From positions 1 to 47,369 of the forward strand of contig NZ_JAKZFC010000012.1 of the NCBI RefSeq assembly GCF_022549215.1: a stretch of 47,369 nucleotides of DNA, read 5' to 3'. The notes beneath the pieces are model-generated. The model searched no databases. It saw nothing but the letters and a program-made list of their open reading frames with translations, and had not been told where the DNA came from. Shown one piece after another: positions 1 through 8,001 of the stretch; position 1 is the first letter of the stretch; each line of letters opens with the position of its first letter. Source of the stretch: Solibacillus palustris (GTDB taxonomy: Bacteria > Bacillota > Bacilli > Bacillales_A > Planococcaceae). The position numbers and the translations under genes are program-made.

Positions 1-96
1 TTCATTTTTGCTTCATTCAAGAAGCTGTATTCATTAACGTTGCTTGTTCAGTTTTCAAGGTTCATGTTGTTTCGATGTCGTTTTAGCGACTTCTCT
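1..96 (-). other. rRNA operon leader with boxA-like antitermination site
   Basis: Read on the minus strand, this is transcribed DNA downstream of two rRNA promoters and presumably just upstream of a 16S gene beyond position 1. At 47-62 the minus strand reads CCTTGAAAACTGAAC, the boxA-like element typical of Bacillus rRNA leaders. The 16S gene itself is not in the window. Confidence 0.75.
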
Positions 97-125
97 AATT
101 TAACACTTTCAAACTCCGTTGTCAA
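97..125 (-). promoter_or_regulatory. rRNA operon promoter P2
   Basis: Minus strand: -35 TTGACA (120-125), a 17-base spacer and -10 TAAATT (97-102). An A-rich stretch lies upstream (minus-strand AAAAAGTTA), as an UP element would. It is the second of two tandem promoters whose sequences are clearly duplicated, the usual arrangement for Bacillus rrn operons. Confidence 0.8.
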
Positions 126-203
126 TAACTTTTTCACAAAAGTTTTTTAAGCAATTTCAGTAGTTGATTATGTTGTTTCAAGTACGTCTTAGCGACTCTT
201 AAT

Positions 204-233
204 ATATTACAATACTATTCACTGAACCGTCAA
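204..233 (-). promoter_or_regulatory. rRNA operon promoter P1
   Basis: Minus strand: -35 TTGACG (228-233), an 18-base spacer and -10 TAATAT (204-209). The AAAAAGTTG upstream and the GTCGCTAA-type sequence downstream match those of P2, so P1 and P2 look like a tandem duplication about 108 bases apart. Confidence 0.8.
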
Positions 234-504
234 CAACTTTTTCAAAAAAGTTTTTAGCTAGCTTAATATCATAACTGAAACATTTAAATATCCTGAGTTT
301 CTACTATAAGAATATACGATTAATAAAAAAACTAGAGATGCCTTCATGAATTGTAAATTACATCCGCTTTATCTGGTTGGTTATTAAATTGTAATTCGGT
401 TTCAGCTTGTACAGATGTTCATTTTCCGCAAAAATTTAAAATTAGTAGCTCACAATAACCAATTTAATTAATAGATTTATAATAACCGCGCTAGGTTTTT
501 AAAA
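234..504. other. AT-rich intergenic region, no gene seen
   Basis: It lies between the rRNA promoters and the stop of the first gene. I see no open frame with a ribosome site, no tRNA and no clear terminator. Confidence 0.5.
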
Positions 505-906
505 TTATAATTCATTCACTAGTAATTGCATAATTACCTTTTGATCTTCATTGTAATCATGCTGAATTTGAGCAATTTCATCATAACCCTTCCATGCAAT
601 TTCTACAATTGTTTGATCAGGATCGTGATAGGTGATTTCACCGTCAATAATTTCACACAGAAAATATTGCGTCGTAACTTTATAGTTCTCGATAATCGTC
701 TTTTTTATATGCAACGGTTGAATGATTCGAGCCTTATAGCCGGTTTCCTCCCAAATTTCACGAATACACGCTTGCCAGGCGCTCTCACCTTGTTCAACGC
801 CACCAGAGGGAACACCCCAGCTGTTTGTATCCTTTCCACGCACCATAAGTACTTTGTTTTCTTTTATAATAATGGCTGAAGCACCGTTCCAAATTTTATA
901 ATCCAT
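505..906 (-). CDS. Nudix hydrolase (first copy)
   Basis: A cytoplasmic Nudix-fold enzyme expected to cleave a nucleoside diphosphate linked to another moiety, or a related metabolite. The Nudix box is complete: GG-VEQGE followed by REIWEETGY, about residues 35-57, which supplies the Mg-binding glutamates. Length (133 aa) is normal for a single-domain member. I choose the ATG at 906, because AAAGGA lies 7 bases before it; a frame-equivalent GTG at 924 has no ribosome site. It is the last gene of a four-gene leftward operon, 29 bases after the TmrB-like gene. The substrate cannot be told from sequence. Confidence 0.88.
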   Translation of the reverse strand: MDYKIWNGASAIIIKENKVLMVRGKDTNSWGVPSGGVEQGESAWQACIREIWEETGYKARIIQPLHIKKTIIENYKVTTQYFLCEIIDGEITYHDPDQTIVEIAWKGYDEIAQIQHDYNEDQKVIMQLLVNEL

Positions 907-935
907 TTGTTTGTCCTTTCTCACTTTGATAAAAA

Positions 936-1484
936 CTATTTTATTTGAGGCGTGTTCAACTGCTGGATTTCATTCAATATGAAATTAATAATTGTCTCCA
1001 CACTTACATTCTCTGTATCAATCTCTGGGCCAAAGTTATTTTTCTCATAGGCCTCTAAACATTTATCAGTTTGATGGAAGCACCAATTGCCCTCCTGCTC
1101 CCCACGCTCCTTAAGTCTTTTATGAATTGTTTCCTTACTGGCTGTTAAACAAAAATGATAGGTTTGTTCGTCTATGCTTTTGAGGCCGTTATAAATATAC
1201 TCAAAATACTCTGGCTTTCGGATGGTCATGGGTACAATTAAATGCAGCTGATAGTGCTCAACTAAACGCTTTGCCATCTCTACTGTTAGCTCTTTCCATA
1301 GTATAAAATCCTGAAAGTCTCCCGTCGTTGCTTCTGCACGCTTAATATCATTTGGGAGAACATGTCTCAGCATTCCCCCAACCATTTCAGGGTCATAAAT
1401 CATACTGTTCGCCAATTTTTCGTGCAGTGCCTGTGCAGTAGTTGTTTTCCCAACACCAAAAGCGCCGTTTATCATAATAATCAT
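936..1484 (-). CDS. TmrB-like P-loop ATPase/kinase
   Basis: A P-loop NTPase of about 182 aa. The Walker A motif GAFGVGKTT is at residues 7-15. Start (MIIMINGAFG), the YDPE segment, the IVPMTI stretch and ASKET-x4-RL resemble Bacillus TmrB, the tunicamycin-resistance protein thought to bind the drug in an ATP-dependent way. The start ATG at 1484 has AAGGAG 8 bases upstream and overlaps the stop of the racemase-like gene by 4 bases, which implies translational coupling. Homology to TmrB is by eye and strong in several blocks. That it gives tunicamycin resistance here is inference; it could act on another nucleotide-like metabolite. Confidence 0.8.
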   Translation of the reverse strand: MIIMINGAFGVGKTTTAQALHEKLANSMIYDPEMVGGMLRHVLPNDIKRAEATTGDFQDFILWKELTVEMAKRLVEHYQLHLIVPMTIRKPEYFEYIYNGLKSIDEQTYHFCLTASKETIHKRLKERGEQEGNWCFHQTDKCLEAYEKNNFGPEIDTENVSVETIINFILNEIQQLNTPQIK

Positions 1485-2140
1485 GTATTTAGCTCCTTTT
1501 TCATTAAATATAGTTCACTTACAATAGCATCTATTAACGAATCTAATGGGTTTATAATCCCCACGCCTACTTTTTTCGACGCATTTACCATCGATAACTG
1601 GGCTACTGAAATGATCATTTCTTCTTTATTCATCGTATTTATATATTCATAAATTGCCTCATCATATTGTGACTTGTGGCCCTCCATGATTAAGTCAAAC
1701 GTATTTTCAATGACTTTTACTTCTACATCAATATTTTTTTGATGATCGTGCGCATATTGATGAAGACGTGCCAACGTACCCTTTACTGTTGCAGGGTTTG
1801 TAAATAGCATAACTTGTGGTCTTTGGATATTACAGATGCATTCAAAGTACGGTTCATCGATTTTCATAATTGGGATAGATACCATATGTTCTTGTAAAAT
1901 AGCAATATAATTCGTACACGTAATTAAAATCGCATCGACACGACAGTTAGCAATCCATTCTAATTGCTCATTCACCTTATGTTTAGCGTCTTCAACTGTG
2001 AATGCTCTATTTGTAGTAACTTGATGCATTAATGCTGGGTCAACAAAATGCATGAGCTCCACGTCATATGAGGAAAGAGCATTTTCGATATAGGCAATAT
2101 TGGAATGATGTGCATGTAAGCAGGCTAATGTTTTTTTCAT
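1481..2140 (-). CDS. Asp/Glu racemase-superfamily-like protein
   Basis: A cytoplasmic protein of 219 aa. The segment around LITCTNY (about residues 73-79) resembles the first catalytic-cysteine motif of the aspartate/glutamate/hydantoin racemase superfamily, and the ELMHFVDPAL segment near the start fits that fold. The second cysteine motif, normally GCTE- or ACT-like in the C-terminal half, is not evident: the corresponding strand reads SVAQLSM. So it may not be a two-base racemase. It is the second gene of a four-gene operon and overlaps the TmrB-like gene by 4 bases. A substrate cannot be assigned. Confidence 0.6.
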   Translation of the reverse strand: MKKTLACLHAHHSNIAYIENALSSYDVELMHFVDPALMHQVTTNRAFTVEDAKHKVNEQLEWIANCRVDAILITCTNYIAILQEHMVSIPIMKIDEPYFECICNIQRPQVMLFTNPATVKGTLARLHQYAHDHQKNIDVEVKVIENTFDLIMEGHKSQYDEAIYEYINTMNKEEMIISVAQLSMVNASKKVGVGIINPLDSLIDAIVSELYLMKKELNT

Positions 2141-2192
2141 TTAATTTCCGACCTCATAAAATATATCGTAATGATTTTTTTATTGCCCAAAC

Positions 2193-2600
2193 TTAATGTC
2201 CATGAACTAGTTTTGTCATTGCTTGCATGGGATCTAGCCAAATTAGGGAATGATCTTCCTCCAAAGGTCCGCTAATATCTTTATCTTTCTCGCATAAATA
2301 AAAATGTCCTTCATTCAAATAATGTTTCGCATCATTAACTGAATAAAAATACTGCTGCGCACACCCTAAGTAATGTAGCACTTCAACATTCATTCCAATC
2401 TCCTCACGTGCTTCTCTTTGTAGACACCTGACATGGTCCTCTCCATATTCGATACCACCGCCCGGAAGAAAACAATGCTCGGAATTCACGATAACAATCG
2501 CAATTCTTTCTTTTTTCTTATCAAATACTACGGAATAGACAGCATCTCTTTTTACATAGCGTTCATTTGCCTTCTTTTCGCCAAATACAGAAATTGTCAT
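2193..2600 (-). CDS. Nudix hydrolase (second copy)
   Basis: A 135-aa Nudix protein. Its box runs from GGGIEYGED to REAREEIGM (about residues 47-70), with all the expected glutamates. The ATG at 2600 is preceded by AAAGGGGG with 6 bases spacing. It is the first gene of the operon, 52 bases ahead of the racemase-like gene. It differs from the other Nudix protein of the operon outside the box, so the two probably have different substrates. The reaction (hydrolysis of a nucleoside diphosphate derivative) is family knowledge; the substrate is unknown. Confidence 0.87.
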   Translation of the reverse strand: MTISVFGEKKANERYVKRDAVYSVVFDKKKERIAIVIVNSEHCFLPGGGIEYGEDHVRCLQREAREEIGMNVEVLHYLGCAQQYFYSVNDAKHYLNEGHFYLCEKDKDISGPLEEDHSLIWLDPMQAMTKLVHGH

Positions 2601-2700
2601 GGTTGTCCCCCTTTAAATTCCTTTCTTAATAGAGCTAGCCTTTTCTTCATTATCGGAAATTATTGGAATTTATTTAATTTCACTACTTGCCAATACACCA

Positions 2701-2736
2701 AAAAGGCAAAGAGCCCCCTCAGCTCTTTGCCTTTTT
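2701..2736 (-). terminator. Intrinsic terminator of the YknWX-like pair
   Basis: A 14-base perfect stem (2701-2714 with 2722-2735) around a 7-base loop. The minus-strand stem ends in a run of T, directly after the stop of the leftward membrane-fusion gene. The A/T symmetry lets it work in both directions. Confidence 0.9.
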
Positions 2737-2741
2737 CATGT

Positions 2742-4163
2742 TTATTTCAACCAATATTTTAAAATTAATCGCCAATCACTTTCAATATGACTTAATTCAA
2801 ATGATTGAAGTGGATATGGTAAAAATGTTGGTGCGGATAGGTTGCGGGTTGTTCCATCTAAAAAAATCGGATACAATTCATCCGGTCCTGAAATAACCGC
2901 TACATCTATCAGTTCTTCTTTTACCACTTTTGGCTTTGATTCAGCCTTTAAATTTACTGTCTGAATGCGTGGTGTTGTAGGTTGTTCCGTTTCTTCAAGT
3001 TCCTCGCTACCCTTCGAATCCATCGTTAGTGCCTCATGTTGATTTAACCTTGATTTATAGACAAAGTATTTTTCAACAGGCTGTAGCAATGTATTACCAT
3101 TTCCATCAAGCATATAAATATACTGCGCTTTGTCGTCATCCTCATTTTCGATTTGAACAAGCCATTCGTTATCTACACCCAAGCTATGTGGTTCTTCGTT
3201 AACTGATATATCTGCGTTAGCTAATGTCCCTATAGGCGTATCGGATATATCCTCACTTAATTGGATACTTACCTCATATACCGTTTCGTTAACATTTATT
3301 TTTTCGTGCTTTTTCATTTCTTGAAAGACAATGGACTCAAGAGCTGGAATTTGTTGCTTTTCAATTACACTTCCATCTATCGTTAATTCATTATCTTGCC
3401 CTTTGAATAATGTTATTTTAGCCATTTGATCGATTTCGACTTCTTGCCATTGCTTTGGTGTTACATAAGTAACTAGCTTCTTATCAGTAGATTGTATATT
3501 GAAGATAATCGAATCTCCTTCTAACACAATCTCCTTCACGATACCGTCAACAGGAGACGTTAACATATTATTTTCACTCAATTGGGTAATACGACTAGAC
3601 AATAATTCCATTTGTCGCTCTGTTTCAGCTATAGCACGTTGAATAATCGCAATACCCTCGACTGTTGGTGTACCTTGTTCAATCCCTAATTCAATCGATA
3701 AAGTAAGATTCAAGATGTCTTCAACACGCGTCGTATTCGAATCGATTGCAGAAGTTGAATCCGTCTCTGTACTAACTATTTCTAGCTGCGAAACAACACT
3801 TTTTAACTCTTCTAACTCGGTTTCATAGGCAGCAAGGTCCGATTCTAGTCGAGCAATTTCTTTTTCCGTTTCTTCTAACTTGAAGAGCACCAATTCGCCA
3901 AGCACATCTACCGTTTGTCCTTCCGTTACGAGTACCTCATCAACCGCTTGAACAGGTGCTGCGATAAATTGCTCATTGCTTGAAGTTACAATAGCGTCTG
4001 TTGAGAGAATTTTCTCATGATCTTTCGTTACTGCAAAGTGTGCATCATTAATATAGTATTTCTTTAAAATAATGTCGTTCTCTCTCAATAGTAGATAAGC
4101 ATTCACTAATACTAATATCGCAATAATTGCGCCTGTGATTTTCACTTTTTTCGACACATACAT
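2742..4163 (-). CDS. HlyD/YknX-like membrane fusion protein
   Basis: A 473-aa membrane-anchored adaptor. One N-terminal membrane segment (about residues 8-26) is followed by a lipoyl-like beta strand segment (residues 60-95, AAPVQAVDEVLVTEGQTVDV), a helical hairpin rich in Glu/Leu (about 95-205), the returning lipoyl half (TSPVDGIVKEIVLEGD) and beta-barrel-like sequence. This is the order seen in HlyD/RND/YknX adaptors. The C-terminal 100 residues (after LNQHEAL) are a less familiar extension with an acidic linker. The start overlaps the stop of the Yip1-like gene by one base (TAATG). In Bacillus subtilis YknX works with YknW and the ABC pair YknYZ; no ABC genes are adjacent here. Confidence 0.75.
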   Translation of the reverse strand: MYVSKKVKITGAIIAILVLVNAYLLLRENDIILKKYYINDAHFAVTKDHEKILSTDAIVTSSNEQFIAAPVQAVDEVLVTEGQTVDVLGELVLFKLEETEKEIARLESDLAAYETELEELKSVVSQLEIVSTETDSTSAIDSNTTRVEDILNLTLSIELGIEQGTPTVEGIAIIQRAIAETERQMELLSSRITQLSENNMLTSPVDGIVKEIVLEGDSIIFNIQSTDKKLVTYVTPKQWQEVEIDQMAKITLFKGQDNELTIDGSVIEKQQIPALESIVFQEMKKHEKINVNETVYEVSIQLSEDISDTPIGTLANADISVNEEPHSLGVDNEWLVQIENEDDDKAQYIYMLDGNGNTLLQPVEKYFVYKSRLNQHEALTMDSKGSEELEETEQPTTPRIQTVNLKAESKPKVVKEELIDVAVISGPDELYPIFLDGTTRNLSAPTFLPYPLQSFELSHIESDWRLILKYWLK

Positions 4164-4846
4164 TACTTACCTAGCCACCCTTCGATCCATGTAGCCATTG
4201 GTAGAATGCTAATAAGGGCCACAATTGCTGCTATTATAACTTGAAGAAGAATTAGTTTAATAAGTAGTACTTTTTTGCGATTTTCCCATTGTGCTAAAAA
4301 TGTATATTGAATCCATACAGTTACAACGGACGCAACAGTGATCTGATTAAGAAAATAAAGCAAATAATCCTGATAATATACATACGATACCATTGGAGCA
4401 ACTGAGAAAAATGTAAACGGCGTCGCAAAACCAACCGCTGCAAAAATAATAACCGTAATAAGCTTTTCAACAATAATAATAGGAATCACATAAAGCTGTA
4501 CCTTTTGAATCCAATGATATGGAATATTACTCGTAAAAGCATATAAAATGCCTGGAATAAAATAATAATAGAATAGGAAATATAGTAACCCTGTCAAAAT
4601 AGCGCCTATTAATGATATAAGCCGCGCAAAACGGTACTGGTCATAGTCGCCATTTACGAGCAAATACGTCAGTTCCGTTGTGTTCATACCCCAAATATCA
4701 CGTACAATAAAATATGCAAGGGTAAACCCTAAAATAATCGTTACCCACTTTATGTAACCTTTTAACTTCCCGTTCTCGCTATTTTCTAAACTATGTGCAA
4801 GGCGAGAAGGTTGGGAAAGCTGTTGCCAGTAATGAAACTCACTCAT
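4163..4846 (-). CDS. Yip1-like (YknW-like) membrane protein
   Basis: A 227-aa integral membrane protein with about five to six hydrophobic segments after a 30-residue cytoplasmic N-terminus. Size, topology and its position directly before a YknX-like adaptor match YknW, a Yip1-domain protein that helps assemble the YknXYZ exporter against the SdpC toxin in B. subtilis. The ATG at 4846 follows GAGGTGAG. The assignment rests on topology and context rather than on signature residues. Function is inferred: assembly or partner factor of the adjacent adaptor. Confidence 0.6.
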   Translation of the reverse strand: MSEFHYWQQLSQPSRLAHSLENSENGKLKGYIKWVTIILGFTLAYFIVRDIWGMNTTELTYLLVNGDYDQYRFARLISLIGAILTGLLYFLFYYYFIPGILYAFTSNIPYHWIQKVQLYVIPIIIVEKLITVIIFAAVGFATPFTFFSVAPMVSYVYYQDYLLYFLNQITVASVVTVWIQYTFLAQWENRKKVLLIKLILLQVIIAAIVALISILPMATWIEGWLGK

Positions 4847-5259
4847 ATTCTCACCTCGATTTTAGATTTAACCCCAATACTAGATTTCTATAACTTTAGG
4901 AGTTTTTATTTTATCGCTATTCTATTAAATACGTTTTCTATTATACACTCTTTTTTAATCTTATTTGTTCCAAGTGAATATTTAAATATTTTTACTAGTT
5001 CTATAGTAAATAAGGCGAGCTCGAGTGATAAATTCTCTTTATGCATTCTACGATTAACCCTACAAATTCATAGAATAAAGAGGCTAGGACACAACTCTTT
5101 TTTTGAATAATGGTGAAAAAATATTAATATTACGCCTAATCAGATTGAATTCCCACTCGTAAAGCAAAAAAATGTTAGACCAATTATATCTTGGTCTAAC
5201 ATCTTCCCTTTTTACCCCAGTCTATTTGTTTTTAGATTGTATGTGACAAACTAAAATAA
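4847..5259. other. Intergenic region with IS-end-like motif
   Basis: No gene is seen in 413 bases. At about 5079-5107 an AAAGAG stem flanks GCTAGGACACAA and CTCTTTTTTT, a pattern resembling ends of small repeated elements common in Firmicutes. A related stretch, AGAGGCCCGGACAATCTTT, occurs near 6455. Whether either is a mobile-element remnant is unproven. Confidence 0.4.
5165..5201 (-). terminator. Intrinsic terminator after GNAT gene
   Basis: A 12-base perfect stem (5171-5182 with 5190-5201) with a 7-base loop. The minus strand continues into six T. It ends the transcript of the leftward acetyltransferase gene. Confidence 0.88.
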
Positions 5260-5733
5260 TCAATCTTTTTTAACCATCGTCATAAACTCCGTACCACCCG
5301 TGCTGAAGTTTTTTTCTGCAACAAAACCTAGCTTTTTATATAAATGAATAGCTCTTTCATTAAACGTTGCTACCGTTAATCGGATTGTAGGGTTATTAGG
5401 TTGCTGTCGAATAAATTGAATAACATGCGTACAAAATTCAAAACCATTCCCTTTACCTACTAGGGTCGGATTCATACCAACCCCCATATCTACTAAATCT
5501 TCAGCGTACACACCATACTGATTACCTGCAGGGACTTTAGCATTGGCTCCAATACAAAAGAAGCCAATTAACGCATCGCTGCCTTCAACAATCGCATAAT
5601 ATGAACCGTCGAGCATTTCTTTCATCGCATCCTCTGTTTGTTCATTATTGTAAAAATCGTACGGCTTATCGTATTGCCAACCCAAAATATCAGTAGCCAT
5701 CGCTTCATTCATCTGTCGCACAAACAATTGCAT
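5260..5733 (-). CDS. GNAT-family N-acetyltransferase
   Basis: A cytoplasmic acetyltransferase of 157 aa. Motif A, the acetyl-CoA pyrophosphate loop, is the segment GMNPTLVGKGNG. The C-terminal motif B-like segment is FNERAIHLYKKLGF, usual in RimI-like proteins. I place the start at the ATG at 5733, because AGGTGA lies 6 bases before it. A longer frame from a TTG at 5757 would put the ribosome site inside the gene. Single-gene transcript with its own terminator. The acceptor substrate is unknown. Confidence 0.85.
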   Translation of the reverse strand: MQLFVRQMNEAMATDILGWQYDKPYDFYNNEQTEDAMKEMLDGSYYAIVEGSDALIGFFCIGANAKVPAGNQYGVYAEDLVDMGVGMNPTLVGKGNGFEFCTHVIQFIRQQPNNPTIRLTVATFNERAIHLYKKLGFVAEKNFSTGGTEFMTMVKKD

Positions 5734-5810
5734 TTTGTTCACCTCATGAATTCTCAAATTTTAATAAAAGTAATCCCCCTCCAATAATACAGTAATTTCC
5801 TTAAAAGTAA

Positions 5811-5843
5811 AAAAACGAAACAGGCTGTTTGCGCTGCTTCGTT
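5811..5843 (-). terminator. Intrinsic terminator after yfiT
   Basis: Stem of 10 pairs including one G-T pair (5814-5823 with 5834-5843), followed on the minus strand by a T run. It lies 9 bases beyond the yfiT stop. Confidence 0.85.
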
Positions 5844-5851
5844 ACCAAATG

Positions 5852-6361
5852 TTATTTAGCTAATGCGTATTTAATATGCGCCAAGTGGTGTTCCTCATGC
5901 CACGCGAGTTTGGCTACCTTTGTTACGACTTTAATTTCACCGTTCACTTGATGCGTGAACACACGATTTAATTGCTCTTCTGTTAAATGCTCTCCCAATT
6001 CAACAATGCGTTCGTTAATGCCCTCTAGCATTTTTATCGAGCTTTCTACTGGAAGTTTTGTATCTGGTTGAATCGCCCACTGTTCTTCATCAAAAGCTGG
6101 TACAGTTGGATTATTATCTGTTAACGCCAGCTTTAAGCGTTGGTACATATTGAGCTGTGAATCAGCAATATGATGCACCAACTGACGCACATTCCAGCTA
6201 CCATCCCGATACGTTTTGTTTAAATCATCTTCACTTAAACCATCTACCGTTTCACGTAAGCGCTGTGTATAAGTCTTGGTTTGTTTTAACCATTCTTGAA
6301 CATTTTTAAGCGTTACATGTTCAGGCACTAGCAATTGACCAATTGGGTATTTTACGTCCAT
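5852..6361 (-). CDS. yfiT: YfiT-type DinB enzyme (bacillithiol transferase)
   Basis: A 169-aa four-helix DinB-fold, metal-binding protein. The start (KYPIGQL), the GSWNVRQLVHHIADS segment and C-terminal HEEHHLAHI match the YfiT/BstA family, in which three histidines bind a divalent metal: here one in VHHIADS and two in the HEEHH block. Family members transfer bacillithiol to electrophiles, which agrees with the FosB gene elsewhere in the window. Its role is thus thiol-dependent detoxification in the cytoplasm. The exact substrate is not predictable. It stands alone between two terminators. Confidence 0.88.
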   Translation of the reverse strand: MDVKYPIGQLLVPEHVTLKNVQEWLKQTKTYTQRLRETVDGLSEDDLNKTYRDGSWNVRQLVHHIADSQLNMYQRLKLALTDNNPTVPAFDEEQWAIQPDTKLPVESSIKMLEGINERIVELGEHLTEEQLNRVFTHQVNGEIKVVTKVAKLAWHEEHHLAHIKYALAK

Positions 6362-6533
6362 TTACATCTTCCTTCCTTTTTGTATTCAAGTTAACTATAT
6401 CGAATTGGATTCATTAATGCATGTTTTTAATCCAACTATTCAACGTTGCGAAAAGAGGCCCGGACAATCTTTAATTATAAATATCACCATATTAAGGTAT
6501 TGCATGTTAATCTATACCGACATCTTTAACTGC

Positions 6534-6568
6534 ATAAAAAAAGGAACTGTAATTACAGCTCCTTTTTA
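6534..6568 (-). terminator. Intrinsic terminator after propeller gene
   Basis: Near-perfect stem AAAAAGGA-x-CTGT / ACAG-x-TCCTTTTT with one internal mismatch. The T tract suits leftward termination of the gene whose stop is at 6592. Confidence 0.8.
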
Positions 6569-6591
6569 AATAGAATACTTAGATGTATTAA

Positions 6592-7809
6592 TTAATTTGT
6601 ATCAAAAAAAGTTGGTGCAGCATCTACATTTTTTAACCATCGTTGTTCTAGACCATCCATTCTATCTTTAATCCATACATCTCCCTTGTTTTCTTTTTCA
6701 GATGTTCGAAACCAAGTAATCGTTGAACCAACCACTTGAGGAGAATTGTCTAGTTGATTGTTCTCCGGAAAGGTCAGCTGCTTTTGTTCACCTGTATGAA
6801 TATTTATCACGTATAGCGCTGTAAACATCGTAGGTACTGGGCCCTCGTTCCACTTTTTGTTTTCTTTTGCCCGAGCAACAATTATTTCATTCGCAGAAAG
6901 CCATTCCAAGTCAAGGTCAACATATCCTTTTGGTGTGTATTCTTTAGGTTTATTTAATGTAGGAATATCGGCAACAGCTGTATTTTTGTTTTCGACGTAA
7001 AATCTTCCTTCACCCGATATGAATGCTAATTGATTTTTCGTAGGAGCCCACTTGATCCAATTTCCCCTCTCAAGCATTTTCCCTATTACTTGAAAGTTGT
7101 CTCCTGCTGATGAAAGTACAGATAGCGTATTACTATCAGCAGACCAAGACGCAGTAGGAATTAATAAAAAGCTAACCCAACTACCATCAGGACTCCATTT
7201 AAAATATTCTGCATCAATCGCAAATAAGTCAGTTGTATTTGTTTGAACAGTATAAAAAGGCTTTATCTTATTTGTATCAAGATTAGCATCTACGGGCACT
7301 TTAAAAAGACGAACAGGTTCCCAACCAGTAGGAAGCAAATTGGATTGCGATGAAACAATAAACTCTTTTCCATTTGGGAACCATTCAAAATCACTAACAC
7401 CCAGAGATACATTTTCAAAACCTTGTGGTCGCCCATTTTTTGTTTGTGTAACGTTTAGGACACCACCTGAAGTGTAAGCTAGTTGATTGGATGTTGGAGA
7501 CCATTTATAATTACTTGTTTCAATTGAAATATAGGGCAAATAGCTTTCCTTTTTCTTTACATCATAAATAAACAAATTGGTGTTCTCGCCATTTTTGTCA
7601 CCTGCTGTATACGCAATAAATTGACCATCTTTTGACCACTGCGGATTGGAAACATACGTACCTTTTGTAAGTTGCGTTTCTTTATTGCCCTCTTTCATCC
7701 AAAGCTGATGATCCCTTATAAAAGCGGCTTTAAGTGGAACTGCAGCAGAGGCAACTGTTGAAAAACTAAAGCCCATAAATAGTAGGAATAAAAAAATCCT
7801 AATTACCAT
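6592..7809 (-). CDS. Secreted TolB-like beta-propeller protein
   Basis: A 405-aa exported protein. The N-terminus is a signal peptide (residues 1-22, ending SASAA or so). The rest has repeated PD40/WD40-like blades, each with a W-S/T-P-x-G/N-x-x-[FLI]-[AV]-[YF] pattern: WSKDGQFIAYT, WSPTSNQLAYT, WFPNGKEFIV, WSPDGSWVSFL, WAPTKNQLAFI. It resembles the TolB C-terminal propeller, without the TolB N-terminal domain. It probably acts outside the membrane as a binding platform. The ATG at 7809 lies 8 bases after AGGAGG. The next gene upstream in the same direction is the DUF4179 anti-sigma gene (gap 192 bases), so it may be part of that regulon. A binding partner is unknown. Confidence 0.72.
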   Translation of the reverse strand: MVIRIFLFLLFMGFSFSTVASAAVPLKAAFIRDHQLWMKEGNKETQLTKGTYVSNPQWSKDGQFIAYTAGDKNGENTNLFIYDVKKKESYLPYISIETSNYKWSPTSNQLAYTSGGVLNVTQTKNGRPQGFENVSLGVSDFEWFPNGKEFIVSSQSNLLPTGWEPVRLFKVPVDANLDTNKIKPFYTVQTNTTDLFAIDAEYFKWSPDGSWVSFLLIPTASWSADSNTLSVLSSAGDNFQVIGKMLERGNWIKWAPTKNQLAFISGEGRFYVENKNTAVADIPTLNKPKEYTPKGYVDLDLEWLSANEIIVARAKENKKWNEGPVPTMFTALYVINIHTGEQKQLTFPENNQLDNSPQVVGSTITWFRTSEKENKGDVWIKDRMDGLEQRWLKNVDAAPTFFDTN

Positions 7810-8001
7810 TCATCACACCTCCTACTTATAAGGTGTCCTTACGAAAAATATATATCCGTAAATTGAAAATAGCAGTAGTTGGTACGATCTATGATTTCCC
7901 ATAAAGGGTAACATCCACTTTTTCATACTTCGCCATTACATTATCTTCATGTAGCAATAGAGTGAACACCACCTAGTTCCAAACTGCATCGCGAAGCCAT
8001 A

